From contig JAKSTM010000001.1 of NCBI GenBank assembly GCA_024402565.1, positions 62,001 to 126,000 of the forward strand: 64,000 nucleotides of DNA. Direction: 5' to 3'. The translations under genes were made by a program, and so were the position numbers. The DNA is from Treponema sp. Its GTDB lineage: Bacteria; Spirochaetota; Spirochaetia; Treponematales; Treponemataceae. Numbering within the stretch: position 1 is the stretch's first letter; the number at the start of each line of letters is the position of its first letter. Below are positions 1 through 8,497 of this stretch, in pieces. Below the pieces are notes generated by a model. The model saw only the letters and a list, made by a program, of their open reading frames with translations. It did not search any database and was not told the DNA's origin.

Positions 1-841
1 TCATAATGAAGCCCGGAATTGAAAGAGTTGTGCTTACAATCAGAAGGCTTGCAATCTGCGGAATTATATAAGTAAAAATAATGACTGTAGAAGGAATCCC
101 TTCATTCTGTGCATTCAGGATAAAGTCTTCGCGTTTTATGGAATGTACAATTCCGCGGAGCGTTCGTGCCGAGCCCGGCCAGCCTACCAAAGACAGAATC
201 AAAGTGATAAGCATGTAGGATGTTCCTGAATCCATTTTTGTGTTCAGAAGGGAACGGAGGAAAAGGATAAAGTACAGGGACGGAATCAGCATAAAAAATT
301 CTGCTGTGCGCATGATTGTCCAGTCGGCAGCTCCGCCGTAAAAGCCTGCAAGTCCTCCAAGCAGAACTGCAAGAACAAGAGAAATGGCAGAAGCCACAAA
401 ACCGATTGTAAGGGAAATACGGCTTCCGTAAACGATGCGGGAATAAAGGTCACGCCCCAAGTTGTCGGCTCCCATAAGATAAACAGGATATGTTTTTCCG
501 TCCTTGTCAGGAACAGTTCCCATTATGCGTATGTCAGATGGGATGAAGCCCAGGATTTTATATTTTTCACCGTGAACAAAAAAACGGACTTTGTGTTCAT
601 GTCCTTTCACTTTTACATATTTGAAACTTGTTTTGTCGATTACACGGTATTCTCTTGCAACAAGACCGTGACCTGTCATCTGAAGATTTGCAGGGTGAAA
701 AGAATTTTCTGCATGAGTAACCGTTGCCGGGTAGGGAGCAAAAAAATCTGCAAAAATCATTACAAAATAAAAGAGAAGAATGACTATAAGTGAAACAAGG
801 GCAACAGGACGGCCCTTCAAATATTTTAAGAATCTTTTCAT
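1..841 (-). CDS. Oligopeptide ABC transporter permease, OppC/DppC type (3' end outside window)
   Basis: This is a partial inner-membrane permease of a peptide-type ABC importer, with 280 codons visible and the C-terminus cut by the window edge. Translating the minus strand from ATG 839-841 gives a first membrane helix at about residues 8-28, then a periplasmic stretch of roughly 90 residues. It then reaches the typical OppC motif GADNLGRDLYSRIVYGSRIS and several hydrophobic helices. The start codon overlaps the stop of the upstream oppB-like gene (ATGA, 4 nt), so the two are translationally coupled. With the binding protein further upstream it forms the usual SBP-OppB-OppC order; the ATPases probably lie beyond the left edge. 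The long first periplasmic loop resembles the microcin C/oligopeptide YejE-like branch, but substrate cannot be assigned. Confidence 0.85.
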   Translation of the reverse strand, partial: MKRFLKYLKGRPVALVSLIVILLFYFVMIFADFFAPYPATVTHAENSFHPANLQMTGHGLVAREYRVIDKTSFKYVKVKGHEHKVRFFVHGEKYKILGFIPSDIRIMGTVPDKDGKTYPVYLMGADNLGRDLYSRIVYGSRISLTIGFVASAISLVLAVLLGGLAGFYGGAADWTIMRTAEFFMLIPSLYFILFLRSLLNTKMDSGTSYMLITLILSLVGWPGSARTLRGIVHSIKREDFILNAQNEGIPSTVIIFTYIIPQIASLLIVSTTLSIPGFIM

Positions 842-1890
842 TTTCCGTACCTGATCCTTGGGTCTACAAGGGCTAGAAGAATATCACTTGTTACCATGCC
901 TATTAAGACAAGGGCTGAAATAAACATGCTGTTTGCAAGAACCAGGTTTATGTCTTCCTGAAGAACGGCTTCGTACATAAGGCGTCCGATTCCGGGATAA
1001 GCAAAAAGAATTTCAAAAATCAAACTTCCCGAAAAAAGACCCGCAAGCATATTTGCGCTTCCCGTAATGTAAGGGTTCAGTGTGTTTCTAAAGGCGTGGT
1101 GCAGGTAAACACGTTTTTCACTTATACCGCGGCTTCGCAGTGCAAAGATGTACGGCATTCCCATCTGGTCAAGCATTGTTGCACGGATTGTTCTCATGGT
1201 TCCGCCGATTCCCGTCAGAAATGAACCGAAAATCGGAAGGAAAATGTGATGGATATAACTTAATGTGAATTTTCCGGGCGCTTCATGAAAAGGAAAATCC
1301 GGATATCCTGTTACAGGAAACCAGCCCGTTGCCGAGGCGAAAAGTTGCAGAAGAATCAGAAGTAACATGCCCGGGAAGGCGTGAAAGAACAGGGCAAAAA
1401 AGGTAGCTGCAATATCAAGACTTGTACCTGCTTTACTTGAAAAATAAACTCCTAAGAGAAATGAAATGACCGTTATGAAAACAAGTGAAATCAGGTTCAG
1501 TAAAACGCTGTTCCAAAGGCGGGACCGAATAAGGAACGAAACCGGTGCTCTCGAAATCATGCTGACTCCAAGGTCGTGGTTCACAAAAACTCTTTTCAGC
1601 CATTTGAAATACTGGATATAAAAAGGGCGGTCAAGCCCGAATTCTTTTCTTGTCTGTTCAAGCTGACTTTCAGTAAACTGACTGTCATTTACGGCAGCGG
1701 TTTGCTTTGAACCTTTTCCTTCAGTACTGGACATAAGCTGCTGGGTGACCATCTGGTCTACAATGTCACCAGGAGCCAGTTCCATAAGACCGAAAAGAGA
1801 AAGACCTAAAAGAAAAAGCAGAACCAGCATGGTAACAATTCGTCTTACAATGAATGTTACCAGCGGATATTTTTTCAGAGGATTAGTCAT
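838..1890 (-). CDS. Oligopeptide ABC transporter permease, OppB/DppB type
   Basis: A 350-residue inner-membrane permease that pairs with the OppC-like subunit to form the import channel. An N-terminal helix (about 15-38) is followed by a periplasmic loop of about 95 residues containing EFGLDRPFYIQYFKWL, the family's usual signature. Five further membrane segments follow. The EAA-type cytoplasmic loop (RTIRATMLDQMGMPYIFALR) contacts the ATPase. The last segment ends in IGRLMYEAVLQED and DILLALVDPRIRYG, both typical of OppB. It ends in a 4-nt overlap with the next gene and begins one base after the binding-protein stop codon, so all three are co-transcribed. The periplasmic loop carries an unusual SSTEGKGSKQTAAVNDSQ insert. 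Confidence 0.88.
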   Translation of the reverse strand: MTNPLKKYPLVTFIVRRIVTMLVLLFLLGLSLFGLMELAPGDIVDQMVTQQLMSSTEGKGSKQTAAVNDSQFTESQLEQTRKEFGLDRPFYIQYFKWLKRVFVNHDLGVSMISRAPVSFLIRSRLWNSVLLNLISLVFITVISFLLGVYFSSKAGTSLDIAATFFALFFHAFPGMLLLILLQLFASATGWFPVTGYPDFPFHEAPGKFTLSYIHHIFLPIFGSFLTGIGGTMRTIRATMLDQMGMPYIFALRSRGISEKRVYLHHAFRNTLNPYITGSANMLAGLFSGSLIFEILFAYPGIGRLMYEAVLQEDINLVLANSMFISALVLIGMVTSDILLALVDPRIRYGK

Positions 1891-1891
1891 A

Positions 1892-3715
1892 TTATTTCTT
1901 CAGATAAACGTATTGGAGTTCAGCACCGTTCAGGTTGTCGTAATAAACATTTGTAAAATCCCAGCGGTTCTGAATAGCAAAGAATGATCTGTTTCTCATA
2001 AGGTAGATAACAGGACACTGTTCAAGAAGGATTTTCTGGTATTCATCCCAAAGAACTTTTGCCTTTGCATCATCTGCAGTGTAACTTCCTTCGTTGTAAA
2101 GCCAGTCGATTCGGGCTTCCCAGTCAGTTGCAGGGCTTTCCTGAAGAGGATACCACAGATGAAGGTTTCCGTATGATGGCCAGACGTTTGAACCTTGTGT
2201 CGGGAACAGATTTGAGCCAAGCCCGATCATAATGCTTTCCCAGTCGTAGGTTCTTGTAAGCATTTCAACCAGTTTCTGGAAGTCAATCTGACGGACATTT
2301 ACTGTAATTCCCACTTTTTTACATTCATCAGAAATAATAAGGGCAATGTCGTTGAAAACTGTGTTGTTTGATGGAATCTGAAGATCGTATTCAACCTTTA
2401 CGTCTTTGTCGTCGTAAAGGAATCCGTCATCTTTTTTTGTAAATCCTACACTTTTTAGGAGGGATTCAGCTTTTTCGAGGCTGAACTTGTATTCAAGCTG
2501 GATTTCAGGATCATACATAGGATTTGCTGCAGGGAAAAAATCGTATTTTGGGTCTGCAAGACCGCGGTAAGCCTGGCTTATGATTCGGTCACGGTTTAAA
2601 AGGCAGCTCATGGCCTGACGGAATTCTTTTTTTGTGAACCAGTTGTATGAAGCTTTGTCTTTTGTTGCAGGATTCTGATTGAAACTCCATAAAGGGGCAC
2701 TCATGGAACCTGCGGCACGGAATACTGTGTAATCATCCTTCTGATTGTTTACCAGGTCGCTTACATCTTCTGGGCGTGGAGAATAGGTTTCCTGTTTTCC
2801 CTGTTTGAAAAGAAGATAATCGGTGTTCTGGTCTCCAACAATAGAAACAATTTCTTCTTCATAATATGGAAGAGAGACGCCATTTGAATCCTTTTTCCAG
2901 AAATTCGGATTTCTTTTGTAAACAAGGCGCTGTCCCGGAGTATATTCTGTCAGGTACCATTTTCCCATGGATGGAAGAGTTTTCGGATCTATATCAATGG
3001 AAAAAAGTGCTTTTACGGCTTCAACTCCGCCTTCTTCGTAGGCTTTTTTATAGATGAAAGAAGGGCAGAACTCCATATTTGTTGAAAGAAGCGGATTTGC
3101 CACGATTCTAGGGTAGATAAAATCAAATTTCTTGTCACTTATTTTTACACATTTGATTTCCGCTTCTGTTCCATCAGGCATTTCTACGTACTGGCTGCCA
3201 TATCCCGAACTTTCGAATTCAGGCTGCCCGTCAATTACGTTGTACCAGAAAAGAATGTCTTCTGAAGTGACAGGAACTTTTTCATCGCTTCCGTACCAGG
3301 TCCAGTAAAGGTCATCGCGGATTGTGTAATGAACGGTTAAAGTTCCTTTTTCTTCGTCTGTTTCAATTTCAAAAAAGGCTGCTCTCGGTTCCCATTTGCG
3401 TGTAACCACATTGTAATCAACAAGATAATCCAGAGTCATAGAAATGATTCCGGCGCTTTCGCCGTCTCTCTGACCTATAAGCTGATTAAATGTTTTTGGA
3501 TCTGAAAGGATTGTGCTGTTCCAGGTTCCGCCTACGGTTCCTGCTTTGAATTCTTCGTTATTCCATGGTTTCCAGGTTGTTTTTTCGTCGAATTCTGAGC
3601 CTGCAGAGGTAATTCTTGCGTCGATTTCCGATTCATCAAGTTCTTCGCTTTTTCCACAGGCCGAAAGGCATAATAAGGCTGCTGAAATTAAGGCAACTGC
3701 CAGTGTTTTTTTCAT
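1892..3715 (-). CDS. Peptide ABC transporter substrate-binding lipoprotein (SBP family 5)
   Basis: A 607-residue extracytoplasmic solute-binding protein that captures a peptide-like ligand for the OppBC-type permease encoded next to it. ATG 3715 is preferred over an in-frame GTG 12 nt upstream because it starts directly at a lipoprotein signal (MKKTLAVALISAALLCLSAC, lipid-modified Cys20) and sits behind the GGGTGGG ribosome-binding sequence. The mature protein has the two-lobe family-5 layout, with a conserved DDLYWTWYGSDEKVPVTSED core near residue 135 and the FRQAMSCLLNRDRI signature near residue 370. At 607 residues it is slightly longer than OppA, typical of the family members paired with long-loop permeases. 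A promoter is visible just upstream. Ligand identity is unknown. Confidence 0.88.
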   Translation of the reverse strand: MKKTLAVALISAALLCLSACGKSEELDESEIDARITSAGSEFDEKTTWKPWNNEEFKAGTVGGTWNSTILSDPKTFNQLIGQRDGESAGIISMTLDYLVDYNVVTRKWEPRAAFFEIETDEEKGTLTVHYTIRDDLYWTWYGSDEKVPVTSEDILFWYNVIDGQPEFESSGYGSQYVEMPDGTEAEIKCVKISDKKFDFIYPRIVANPLLSTNMEFCPSFIYKKAYEEGGVEAVKALFSIDIDPKTLPSMGKWYLTEYTPGQRLVYKRNPNFWKKDSNGVSLPYYEEEIVSIVGDQNTDYLLFKQGKQETYSPRPEDVSDLVNNQKDDYTVFRAAGSMSAPLWSFNQNPATKDKASYNWFTKKEFRQAMSCLLNRDRIISQAYRGLADPKYDFFPAANPMYDPEIQLEYKFSLEKAESLLKSVGFTKKDDGFLYDDKDVKVEYDLQIPSNNTVFNDIALIISDECKKVGITVNVRQIDFQKLVEMLTRTYDWESIMIGLGSNLFPTQGSNVWPSYGNLHLWYPLQESPATDWEARIDWLYNEGSYTADDAKAKVLWDEYQKILLEQCPVIYLMRNRSFFAIQNRWDFTNVYYDNLNGAELQYVYLKK

Positions 3716-3765
3716 GATTTTTCCCACCCTGACTCAAATGTTGTTTTTGCAATTGAATCGCCTTA

Positions 3766-3794
3766 ATTTTAACGGTTATTTCTCTATAATGCAA
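3766..3794 (-). promoter_or_regulatory. Sigma70-type promoter for the opp-like operon
   Basis: On the minus strand TTGCAT (3794-3789) and TAAAAT (3771-3766) are separated by exactly 17 bp. This gives a leader of about 45 nt to the binding-protein ATG at 3715. It is divergent from the oad promoter. Confidence 0.55.
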
Positions 3795-3828
3795 ATATAA
3801 GTGGGGATTTTCTCTTATAATACTCACA

Positions 3829-3857
3829 TTGAAAATAATGACACTTTATTTTATACT
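3829..3857 (+). promoter_or_regulatory. Sigma70-type promoter for oadGAB
   Basis: TTGAAA (3829-3834), a 17-bp spacer and TATACT (3852-3857). The predicted leader is about 60 nt, ending in a GGAGG ribosome-binding site before oadG. It is back-to-back with the opp promoter, within a 209-bp divergent intergenic region. Confidence 0.6.
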
Positions 3858-3924
3858 GTCATCCAAATTCTAAAATGTTAAAATCGGAGAAAAATTCGAT
3901 TTTTTCCATTCGTATGGAGGATAT

Positions 3925-4167
3925 ATGACAATCACAGAAATGCTTGGTCAAGCCGGACTTTTGACTTTGCTTGGTATGGGTGTTGTATTCAGCTTCCTTA
4001 TTATTCTGATTATTTGTATGTATGCTCTTCACGGCGTTCTGCATCTTTTCGGAAAAGATAAGGATAAGCCTGTAGAAGCACCGGCTTCTGCCGCCGCACC
4101 AGCTGCAGCAGATGAAACAGAAGTAGTAGCCGCAATCGCAGCTGCAATTAAAGCTAAAAATTCATAA
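3925..4167 (+). CDS. oadG: Oxaloacetate decarboxylase gamma subunit (sodium pump)
   Basis: An 80-residue small membrane subunit that, in known sodium-pumping decarboxylases, anchors the soluble alpha subunit to the membrane beta subunit. One hydrophobic helix (about residues 10-34, LLTLLGMGVVFSFLIILIIC) is followed by a flexible Ala/Pro/acidic linker and a short C-terminal helix (VVAAIAAAIKAK), the conserved OadG arrangement. A strong GGAGG ribosome-binding site precedes ATG 3925. The gene is 14 bp upstream of oadA, so G-A-B forms one operon. Length and layout are normal for the family; the assignment rests on architecture and context because these small proteins diverge quickly. Confidence 0.85.
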   Translation: MTITEMLGQAGLLTLLGMGVVFSFLIILIICMYALHGVLHLFGKDKDKPVEAPASAAAPAAADETEVVAAIAAAIKAKNS

Positions 4168-4181
4168 AAAGGGGAATAAAA

Positions 4182-6260
4182 ATGGCAAAAGTTGGAATTT
4201 CAGAACTTGCAATCCGTGACGCTCATCAGTCACTTCACGCAACACGTATGACTACTGCAGATATGCTTCCTATCTGCGATAAACTCGATAAAGTTGGATA
4301 TAAATATGTAGAAGGATGGGGTGGAGCAACATATGACTCATGTATCCGCTTCCTGAACGAAGATCCATGGGATCGTCTTCGTAAGCTTCACGCAGCAATG
4401 CCAAATACAAAAATCATGATGCTGCTTCGTGCACAGAACCTTCTTGGTTACAAGCACTATGCTGACGATGTAGTTGATAAATTCGTTGAAACAGCTGCAA
4501 AGAATGGTATCGGATGTTTCCGTATTTTCGATGCATGTAACGACCCACGCAACATGGAACGCGCTACAAAAGCTGCTAAAAAATCTGGTGTAGATGTTCA
4601 GATGGCTATTTCTTATGCCGTAACACCATTCCACACAAACGAAAAATATGCAGAACTGGCAAAAACATATGCAGACTTCGGTGCAGATTCTATCTGTATC
4701 AAAGATATGTCAGGTCTTCTTAAACCATACGAAGCTTATGACCTTGTTAAAGCAATCAAAGCTAAAGTAGATCTTCCTGTAGAAATCCACTCACACGCTA
4801 CAACAGGTCTTTCTGTTGCTTCACTCCTTAAAGGAATCGAAGCTGGTGCTGACATCGTAGACACAGCAATTTCTTCTATGTCTATGGGTACATCACACTC
4901 ACCAACAGAAACAATCGTAGAAATGCTCAAAGGCACAGAATACGACACTGACCTTGATACAAAACTTCTTCTTGAAATTGCTGCTTACTTCCGTGAAGTT
5001 CGCAAGCACTACTCATCACTTGAATCAGCATTCCTTGGTGCTGATACACGTATTCTTCTTTCACAGGTTCCAGGTGGTATGCTTTCTAACCTTGAATCAC
5101 AGCTGAAACAGATGGGTGCTGGTGACAAAATGGATGCAGTTCTCGAAGAACTTCCAAAAGTACACAAAGACGCAGGTTACGTTCCACTTGTAACTCCAAC
5201 ATCACAGATTGTTGGTACACAGGCTGTATTCAACGTAATCCAGGGCCGCTACAAGATGATGACTGCTGACTTCGCTAACCTTGTAACAGGTAAATTCGGG
5301 GCTCTCCCAACAGCTGCTAACCCAGACGTTGTAGCTCAGGGTCTTGCTCAGAACAAGATGACAGAAGTTATGACATGTCGTCCAGCTGACAAAATTGAAC
5401 CTGAATGGGACAAAATGGTTGAAGCTTCAAAAGCTGCAGGCGGAAACGGATCTGATGAAGATGTTCTTACATACGCTATGTTCCCACAGGTTGCAGAAAA
5501 ATTCTTCAAGACTCGTGCAAACGGTCCTGTTGATGCTGCTTCTACTTTCGCTAAGAAAGAAGCTCCAGCTGAAGTTAAATCTTCTTCAGCAAACGGTTCT
5601 TACACAGTAAACGTAAATGGAACAGCTTACAATGTAACAGCTTCTGGTTCTGGTGACACAATGAGCGTTAACGTAAACGGAAAAGCTTACAACGTATCAT
5701 TCGGTGCAGCAGGCGCTGCTCCAGCTGCCGCTCCAGCCGCAACAGTAGTTACTGGTGGAGAAGACATTAAGTCTCCAGTTGCAGGTACAGTTCTTCGCTA
5801 TGTTGCACAGGAAGGTGCACAGGTTAAGAAGGGCGACACTGTTCTTATGATCGAATCTATGAAAATGGAACTTGAAGTAAAAGCTCCATGTGACGGAAAA
5901 ATCACATTCACAGTTCAGACAGGAACTCAGGTTCAGGCTGATCAGAAACTGGGATCAATCGGTGGTGCTGTTGTTCAGGCAGCTCCTGCTCCTGTTGCCC
6001 CAGCTCCAGCTGCAGCACCTGCTGCTCCAGCCGCTGCTGCTCCTGCAGGAGGAAAGAATGTTGAAGCTCCAGTTGCAGGTACACTTCTTAAATATGTAGT
6101 TTCAGAAGGTGCTTCAGTAAGTGCTGACACAACAATTCTTCTCGTAGAATCTATGAAGATGGAACTTGAAATCAAAGCAGGAAACGCTGGTAAAGTACAT
6201 TTTGTAGCACAGCCTGGAACACAGATTTCTGCCGGAACAGTTGTAGCTACAATCCAGTAA
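4182..6260 (+). CDS. oadA: Oxaloacetate decarboxylase alpha subunit with two tandem biotinyl domains
   Basis: A 692-residue soluble carboxyltransferase subunit that moves CO2 from oxaloacetate (or a related beta-keto/acyl substrate) to biotin. It then hands the CO2 to the membrane beta subunit, where decarboxylation drives sodium export. Residues 1-290 form the HMGL-like TIM barrel with IRDAHQS near residue 11 and the metal-binding EIHSHATTG near 200. The PYC_OADA conserved domain follows to about 450. A duplicated YTVNVNGTAYNV / MSVNVNGKAYNV segment precedes two biotin-lipoyl domains, each with the attachment motif ESMKME (Lys561 and Lys659) and joined by a Pro/Ala linker. Most OadA proteins carry one biotinyl domain. 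Codon use is that of a highly expressed gene. A pyruvate carboxylase B-type role is the alternative, but the oadG/oadB neighbours favour the sodium pump. Confidence 0.9.
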   Translation: MAKVGISELAIRDAHQSLHATRMTTADMLPICDKLDKVGYKYVEGWGGATYDSCIRFLNEDPWDRLRKLHAAMPNTKIMMLLRAQNLLGYKHYADDVVDKFVETAAKNGIGCFRIFDACNDPRNMERATKAAKKSGVDVQMAISYAVTPFHTNEKYAELAKTYADFGADSICIKDMSGLLKPYEAYDLVKAIKAKVDLPVEIHSHATTGLSVASLLKGIEAGADIVDTAISSMSMGTSHSPTETIVEMLKGTEYDTDLDTKLLLEIAAYFREVRKHYSSLESAFLGADTRILLSQVPGGMLSNLESQLKQMGAGDKMDAVLEELPKVHKDAGYVPLVTPTSQIVGTQAVFNVIQGRYKMMTADFANLVTGKFGALPTAANPDVVAQGLAQNKMTEVMTCRPADKIEPEWDKMVEASKAAGGNGSDEDVLTYAMFPQVAEKFFKTRANGPVDAASTFAKKEAPAEVKSSSANGSYTVNVNGTAYNVTASGSGDTMSVNVNGKAYNVSFGAAGAAPAAAPAATVVTGGEDIKSPVAGTVLRYVAQEGAQVKKGDTVLMIESMKMELEVKAPCDGKITFTVQTGTQVQADQKLGSIGGAVVQAAPAPVAPAPAAAPAAPAAAAPAGGKNVEAPVAGTLLKYVVSEGASVSADTTILLVESMKMELEIKAGNAGKVHFVAQPGTQISAGTVVATIQ

Positions 6261-6297
6261 TTTGTGGCTCTGTTAGGATATAATTAAGGACTTAATA

Positions 6298-7737
6298 ATG
6301 GAAACATTAGTAAATAAAGAAAAAGATAAAGTAAAGAAAAATACCCTCAGAGCCTGTGTTGCAATCTGTCTGATTGCATGTGCTCTTTCACTGGGTATGT
6401 CAGGATGCAAAGGTGAAAAAACTGCTTCATCTGATGCAGGTACATCTTACGCATCTTCAACAATTATCAAGGGATCAGAAAATACTCCTCGTATTGAACC
6501 AAAAGAATTTATCAAAAATATTGGTAAATCAACTGGTGTTTACAAACTGATCAAGCCTGAAACAGCTGAAGAAAAAGAAGCTGCAAAGCTTGCTGCAGAA
6601 GAAATGACAAAAACTGCCGATGCTTACGGTTCTGACGTAACAGTTCCTGGCTGGCAGAGACTCCTTATGCTGGCAATCGGTTTCCTTATCGTTTACCTTG
6701 CTGTTGCTAAAGGATTTGAACCACTTCTTCTGATTCCAATCGGTTTCGGTACAATTCTCGTAAACATTCCTGGCGCTGGAATGGGTGACGCCCCACACGG
6801 AATGCTTCACATCATTTACAGTGCAGGTGTTGGAAACGAATTCTTCCCAATGCTCATCTTCATGGGTATTGGTGCTATGACAGACTTCGGACCTCTTATC
6901 GCTAACCCTAAGATGGCTCTCCTTGGTGGAGCTGCTCAGCTTGGTGTTTTTGCAACTCTCTTTGGTGTTGCTCTCCTGAACTTCATTCCTGGAATTGACT
7001 ATACAATGCTTCAGGCTTCAGCTATCGCTATCATCGGTGGTGCTGACGGTCCTACATCAATCTACGTTTCAGGTAAACTTGCTCCTGAAATGATGGGTGT
7101 TATTGCTGTTGCAGCTTACTCATACATGGCTCTGGTTCCTATGATCCAGCCACCTATCATGAAGCTCCTTACAACAGACAAAGAACGTCACATCAAAATG
7201 AAGCAGATGCGCGTAGTTTCAAAAACAGAAAAAGTTCTGTTCCCACTGATGCTTCTGGTTATTACAGCACTTCTTCTTCCACCTGCAGCACCTCTTATCG
7301 GTATGCTTGCATTCGGTAACTTCGTAAAACAGTGTGGTGTAGTAGAACGCCTTTCTAAGACAATGGAAAATGAACTGATGAACATCGTTTCAATTCTCCT
7401 TTCTCTTGGTGTTGGTGCTCAGATGACTCCAGAAAAAATCTGTAACGGAAACTCTCTTGGTATCATCGCCCTTGGTCTTGTTGCCTTCATGATTGCAACA
7501 GCTGGTGGTCTTATCATGGCTAAAATTATGAACCTGTTCCTGAAAGAAAAGATCAATCCTCTTATCGGTTCAGCAGGTGTTTCTGCCGTTCCAATGGCAG
7601 CCCGCGTTGCAAACAAAGTTGGTATGGAATACGATCCATCAAACTTCCTTCTTATGCACGCTATGGGACCAAACGTATCTGGTGTTATCGGTACTGCAAT
7701 TGCAGCCGGTGTATTCATCAGTACATACGGATTATAA
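6298..7737 (+). CDS. oadB: Oxaloacetate decarboxylase beta subunit with an N-terminal signal/lipobox-like extension
   Basis: A 479-residue membrane subunit that decarboxylates carboxybiotin and exports sodium ions. The canonical OadB part starts around residue 118 ([20 protein letters not shown]). It contains the conserved [10 protein letters not shown] motif with Asp250, the family's key ion-binding and catalytic aspartate, and the C-terminal [15 protein letters not shown]. The first ~117 residues are extra: a basic start, a hydrophobic helix (about 18-35) ending in [10 protein letters not shown], which looks like a signal sequence with a spirochaetal lipobox, then a hydrophilic 75-residue linker. 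The first ATG has a good AAGGA ribosome-binding site and no better internal start is evident, so the extension seems real. It is 37 bp downstream of oadA. Two hairpins follow the stop codon. Confidence 0.9.
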   Translation: METLVNKEKDKVKKNTLRACVAICLIACALSLGMSGCKGEKTASSDAGTSYASSTIIKGSENTPRIEPKEFIKNIGKSTGVYKLIKPETAEEKEAAKLAAEEMTKTADAYGSDVTVPGWQRLLMLAIGFLIVYLAVAKGFEPLLLIPIGFGTILVNIPGAGMGDAPHGMLHIIYSAGVGNEFFPMLIFMGIGAMTDFGPLIANPKMALLGGAAQLGVFATLFGVALLNFIPGIDYTMLQASAIAIIGGADGPTSIYVSGKLAPEMMGVIAVAAYSYMALVPMIQPPIMKLLTTDKERHIKMKQMRVVSKTEKVLFPLMLLVITALLLPPAAPLIGMLAFGNFVKQCGVVERLSKTMENELMNIVSILLSLGVGAQMTPEKICNGNSLGIIALGLVAFMIATAGGLIMAKIMNLFLKEKINPLIGSAGVSAVPMAARVANKVGMEYDPSNFLLMHAMGPNVSGVIGTAIAAGVFISTYGL

Positions 7738-7745
7738 TAAAAAAC

Positions 7746-7812
7746 GGTCATTAAGCATGTCGAAATGACCTGAATTAAACGGCTCGTTCTTGACGGAACG
7801 GGCCGTTTTCTT
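7746..7812 (+). terminator. Hairpin plus rho-independent terminator after oadB
   Basis: GGTCATT...AATGACC (7746-7770) forms a first hairpin. A second, stronger 13-bp stem (7777-7789 with 7796-7808, one G-T pair) has a 6-nt loop and leads into a T-rich tract. It separates oadGAB from the L25 gene. Confidence 0.75.
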
Positions 7813-7858
7813 TAATATTTTATAACTATATTTTTTAAAGGATTTAAGGAGCTTTTAA

Positions 7859-8416
7859 ATGGCAAAGACAACAATCAATGCTAAAGTTCGTACAACAACT
7901 GGTAAAGTTGCTGCTAAGAACATGAGAAAAGAAGGTAGAATCCCTGCAGTTGTTTACAACTCTAAAGGGGAAGCTACAATGCTGGAAGTTGATGAAGTAG
8001 AATTCAACAAAGCATGGCGCGCAAGCACAAAAACAACTGTATTCACACTGAACGTAGATGGAAAAGAATGTGATGTTCTTATTAAAGATACAGAATACAA
8101 CATCCGTACAGACAAAGTTCTGCACGCTGATTTCTTTGCACCAGATGCAGATCAGAAAGTATACGAAAAGATGAAGGTAAACATCGTTGGAAACGCTGCT
8201 GGTGTTCTCAAAGGTGGTTTCCTTGTAAAACATCTTCCAGAAATCGAAATCAAAGCTACACTGGCTAACATGCCTGTAAAAATCATCGCTGATGTTTCTA
8301 AACTCAACATCTTCGACGTTTACACTGTAGCTGACCTCGGACTCCCAGCAGAAGTTGAACTTATCACTCCAGCTGACACTCCACTGGCTAACGTTGCTCC
8401 AGCACGTAACCGCTAA
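7859..8416 (+). CDS. rplY: 50S ribosomal protein L25/general stress protein Ctc
   Basis: A 185-residue 5S-rRNA-binding ribosomal protein of the long CTC/TL5 type. The N-terminal L25 domain (residues 1-92) includes the conserved RKEGRIPAVVY and ends in the DTEYNIRTDKVLHADFF segment. The C-terminal TL5 domain (about 100-185) contains LPEIEIKATLANMPVKIIAD. Length is typical of CTC proteins, against about 95 residues for the short E. coli L25. The gene has an AAGGAG ribosome-binding site, stands alone between two terminators, and shows the codon bias of a highly expressed gene. In other bacteria it often lies beside pth; here it precedes tilS. Confidence 0.93.
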   Translation: MAKTTINAKVRTTTGKVAAKNMRKEGRIPAVVYNSKGEATMLEVDEVEFNKAWRASTKTTVFTLNVDGKECDVLIKDTEYNIRTDKVLHADFFAPDADQKVYEKMKVNIVGNAAGVLKGGFLVKHLPEIEIKATLANMPVKIIADVSKLNIFDVYTVADLGLPAEVELITPADTPLANVAPARNR

Positions 8417-8447
8417 TCGCTTTTTATAAGCAAAGAACTTGGTATCG

Positions 8448-8480
8448 AAAAGGCTGTCATTAAGACAGCCTTTTTTTTTT
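8448..8480 (+). terminator. Rho-independent terminator after rplY
   Basis: AAAGGCTGTC pairs with GACAGCCTTT around a 5-nt loop and is followed by ten T residues. It is among the clearest terminators in the window. Confidence 0.9.
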
Positions 8481-8497
8481 GTGATATTATAAAAGAA

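Noticed and set aside
572-793. Open frame of 73 codons on the plus strand, and many similar short frames
   Set aside because: It lies opposite the oppC-like gene, has no ribosome-binding site and no recognisable domain. The same holds for the other antisense or out-of-frame open stretches.
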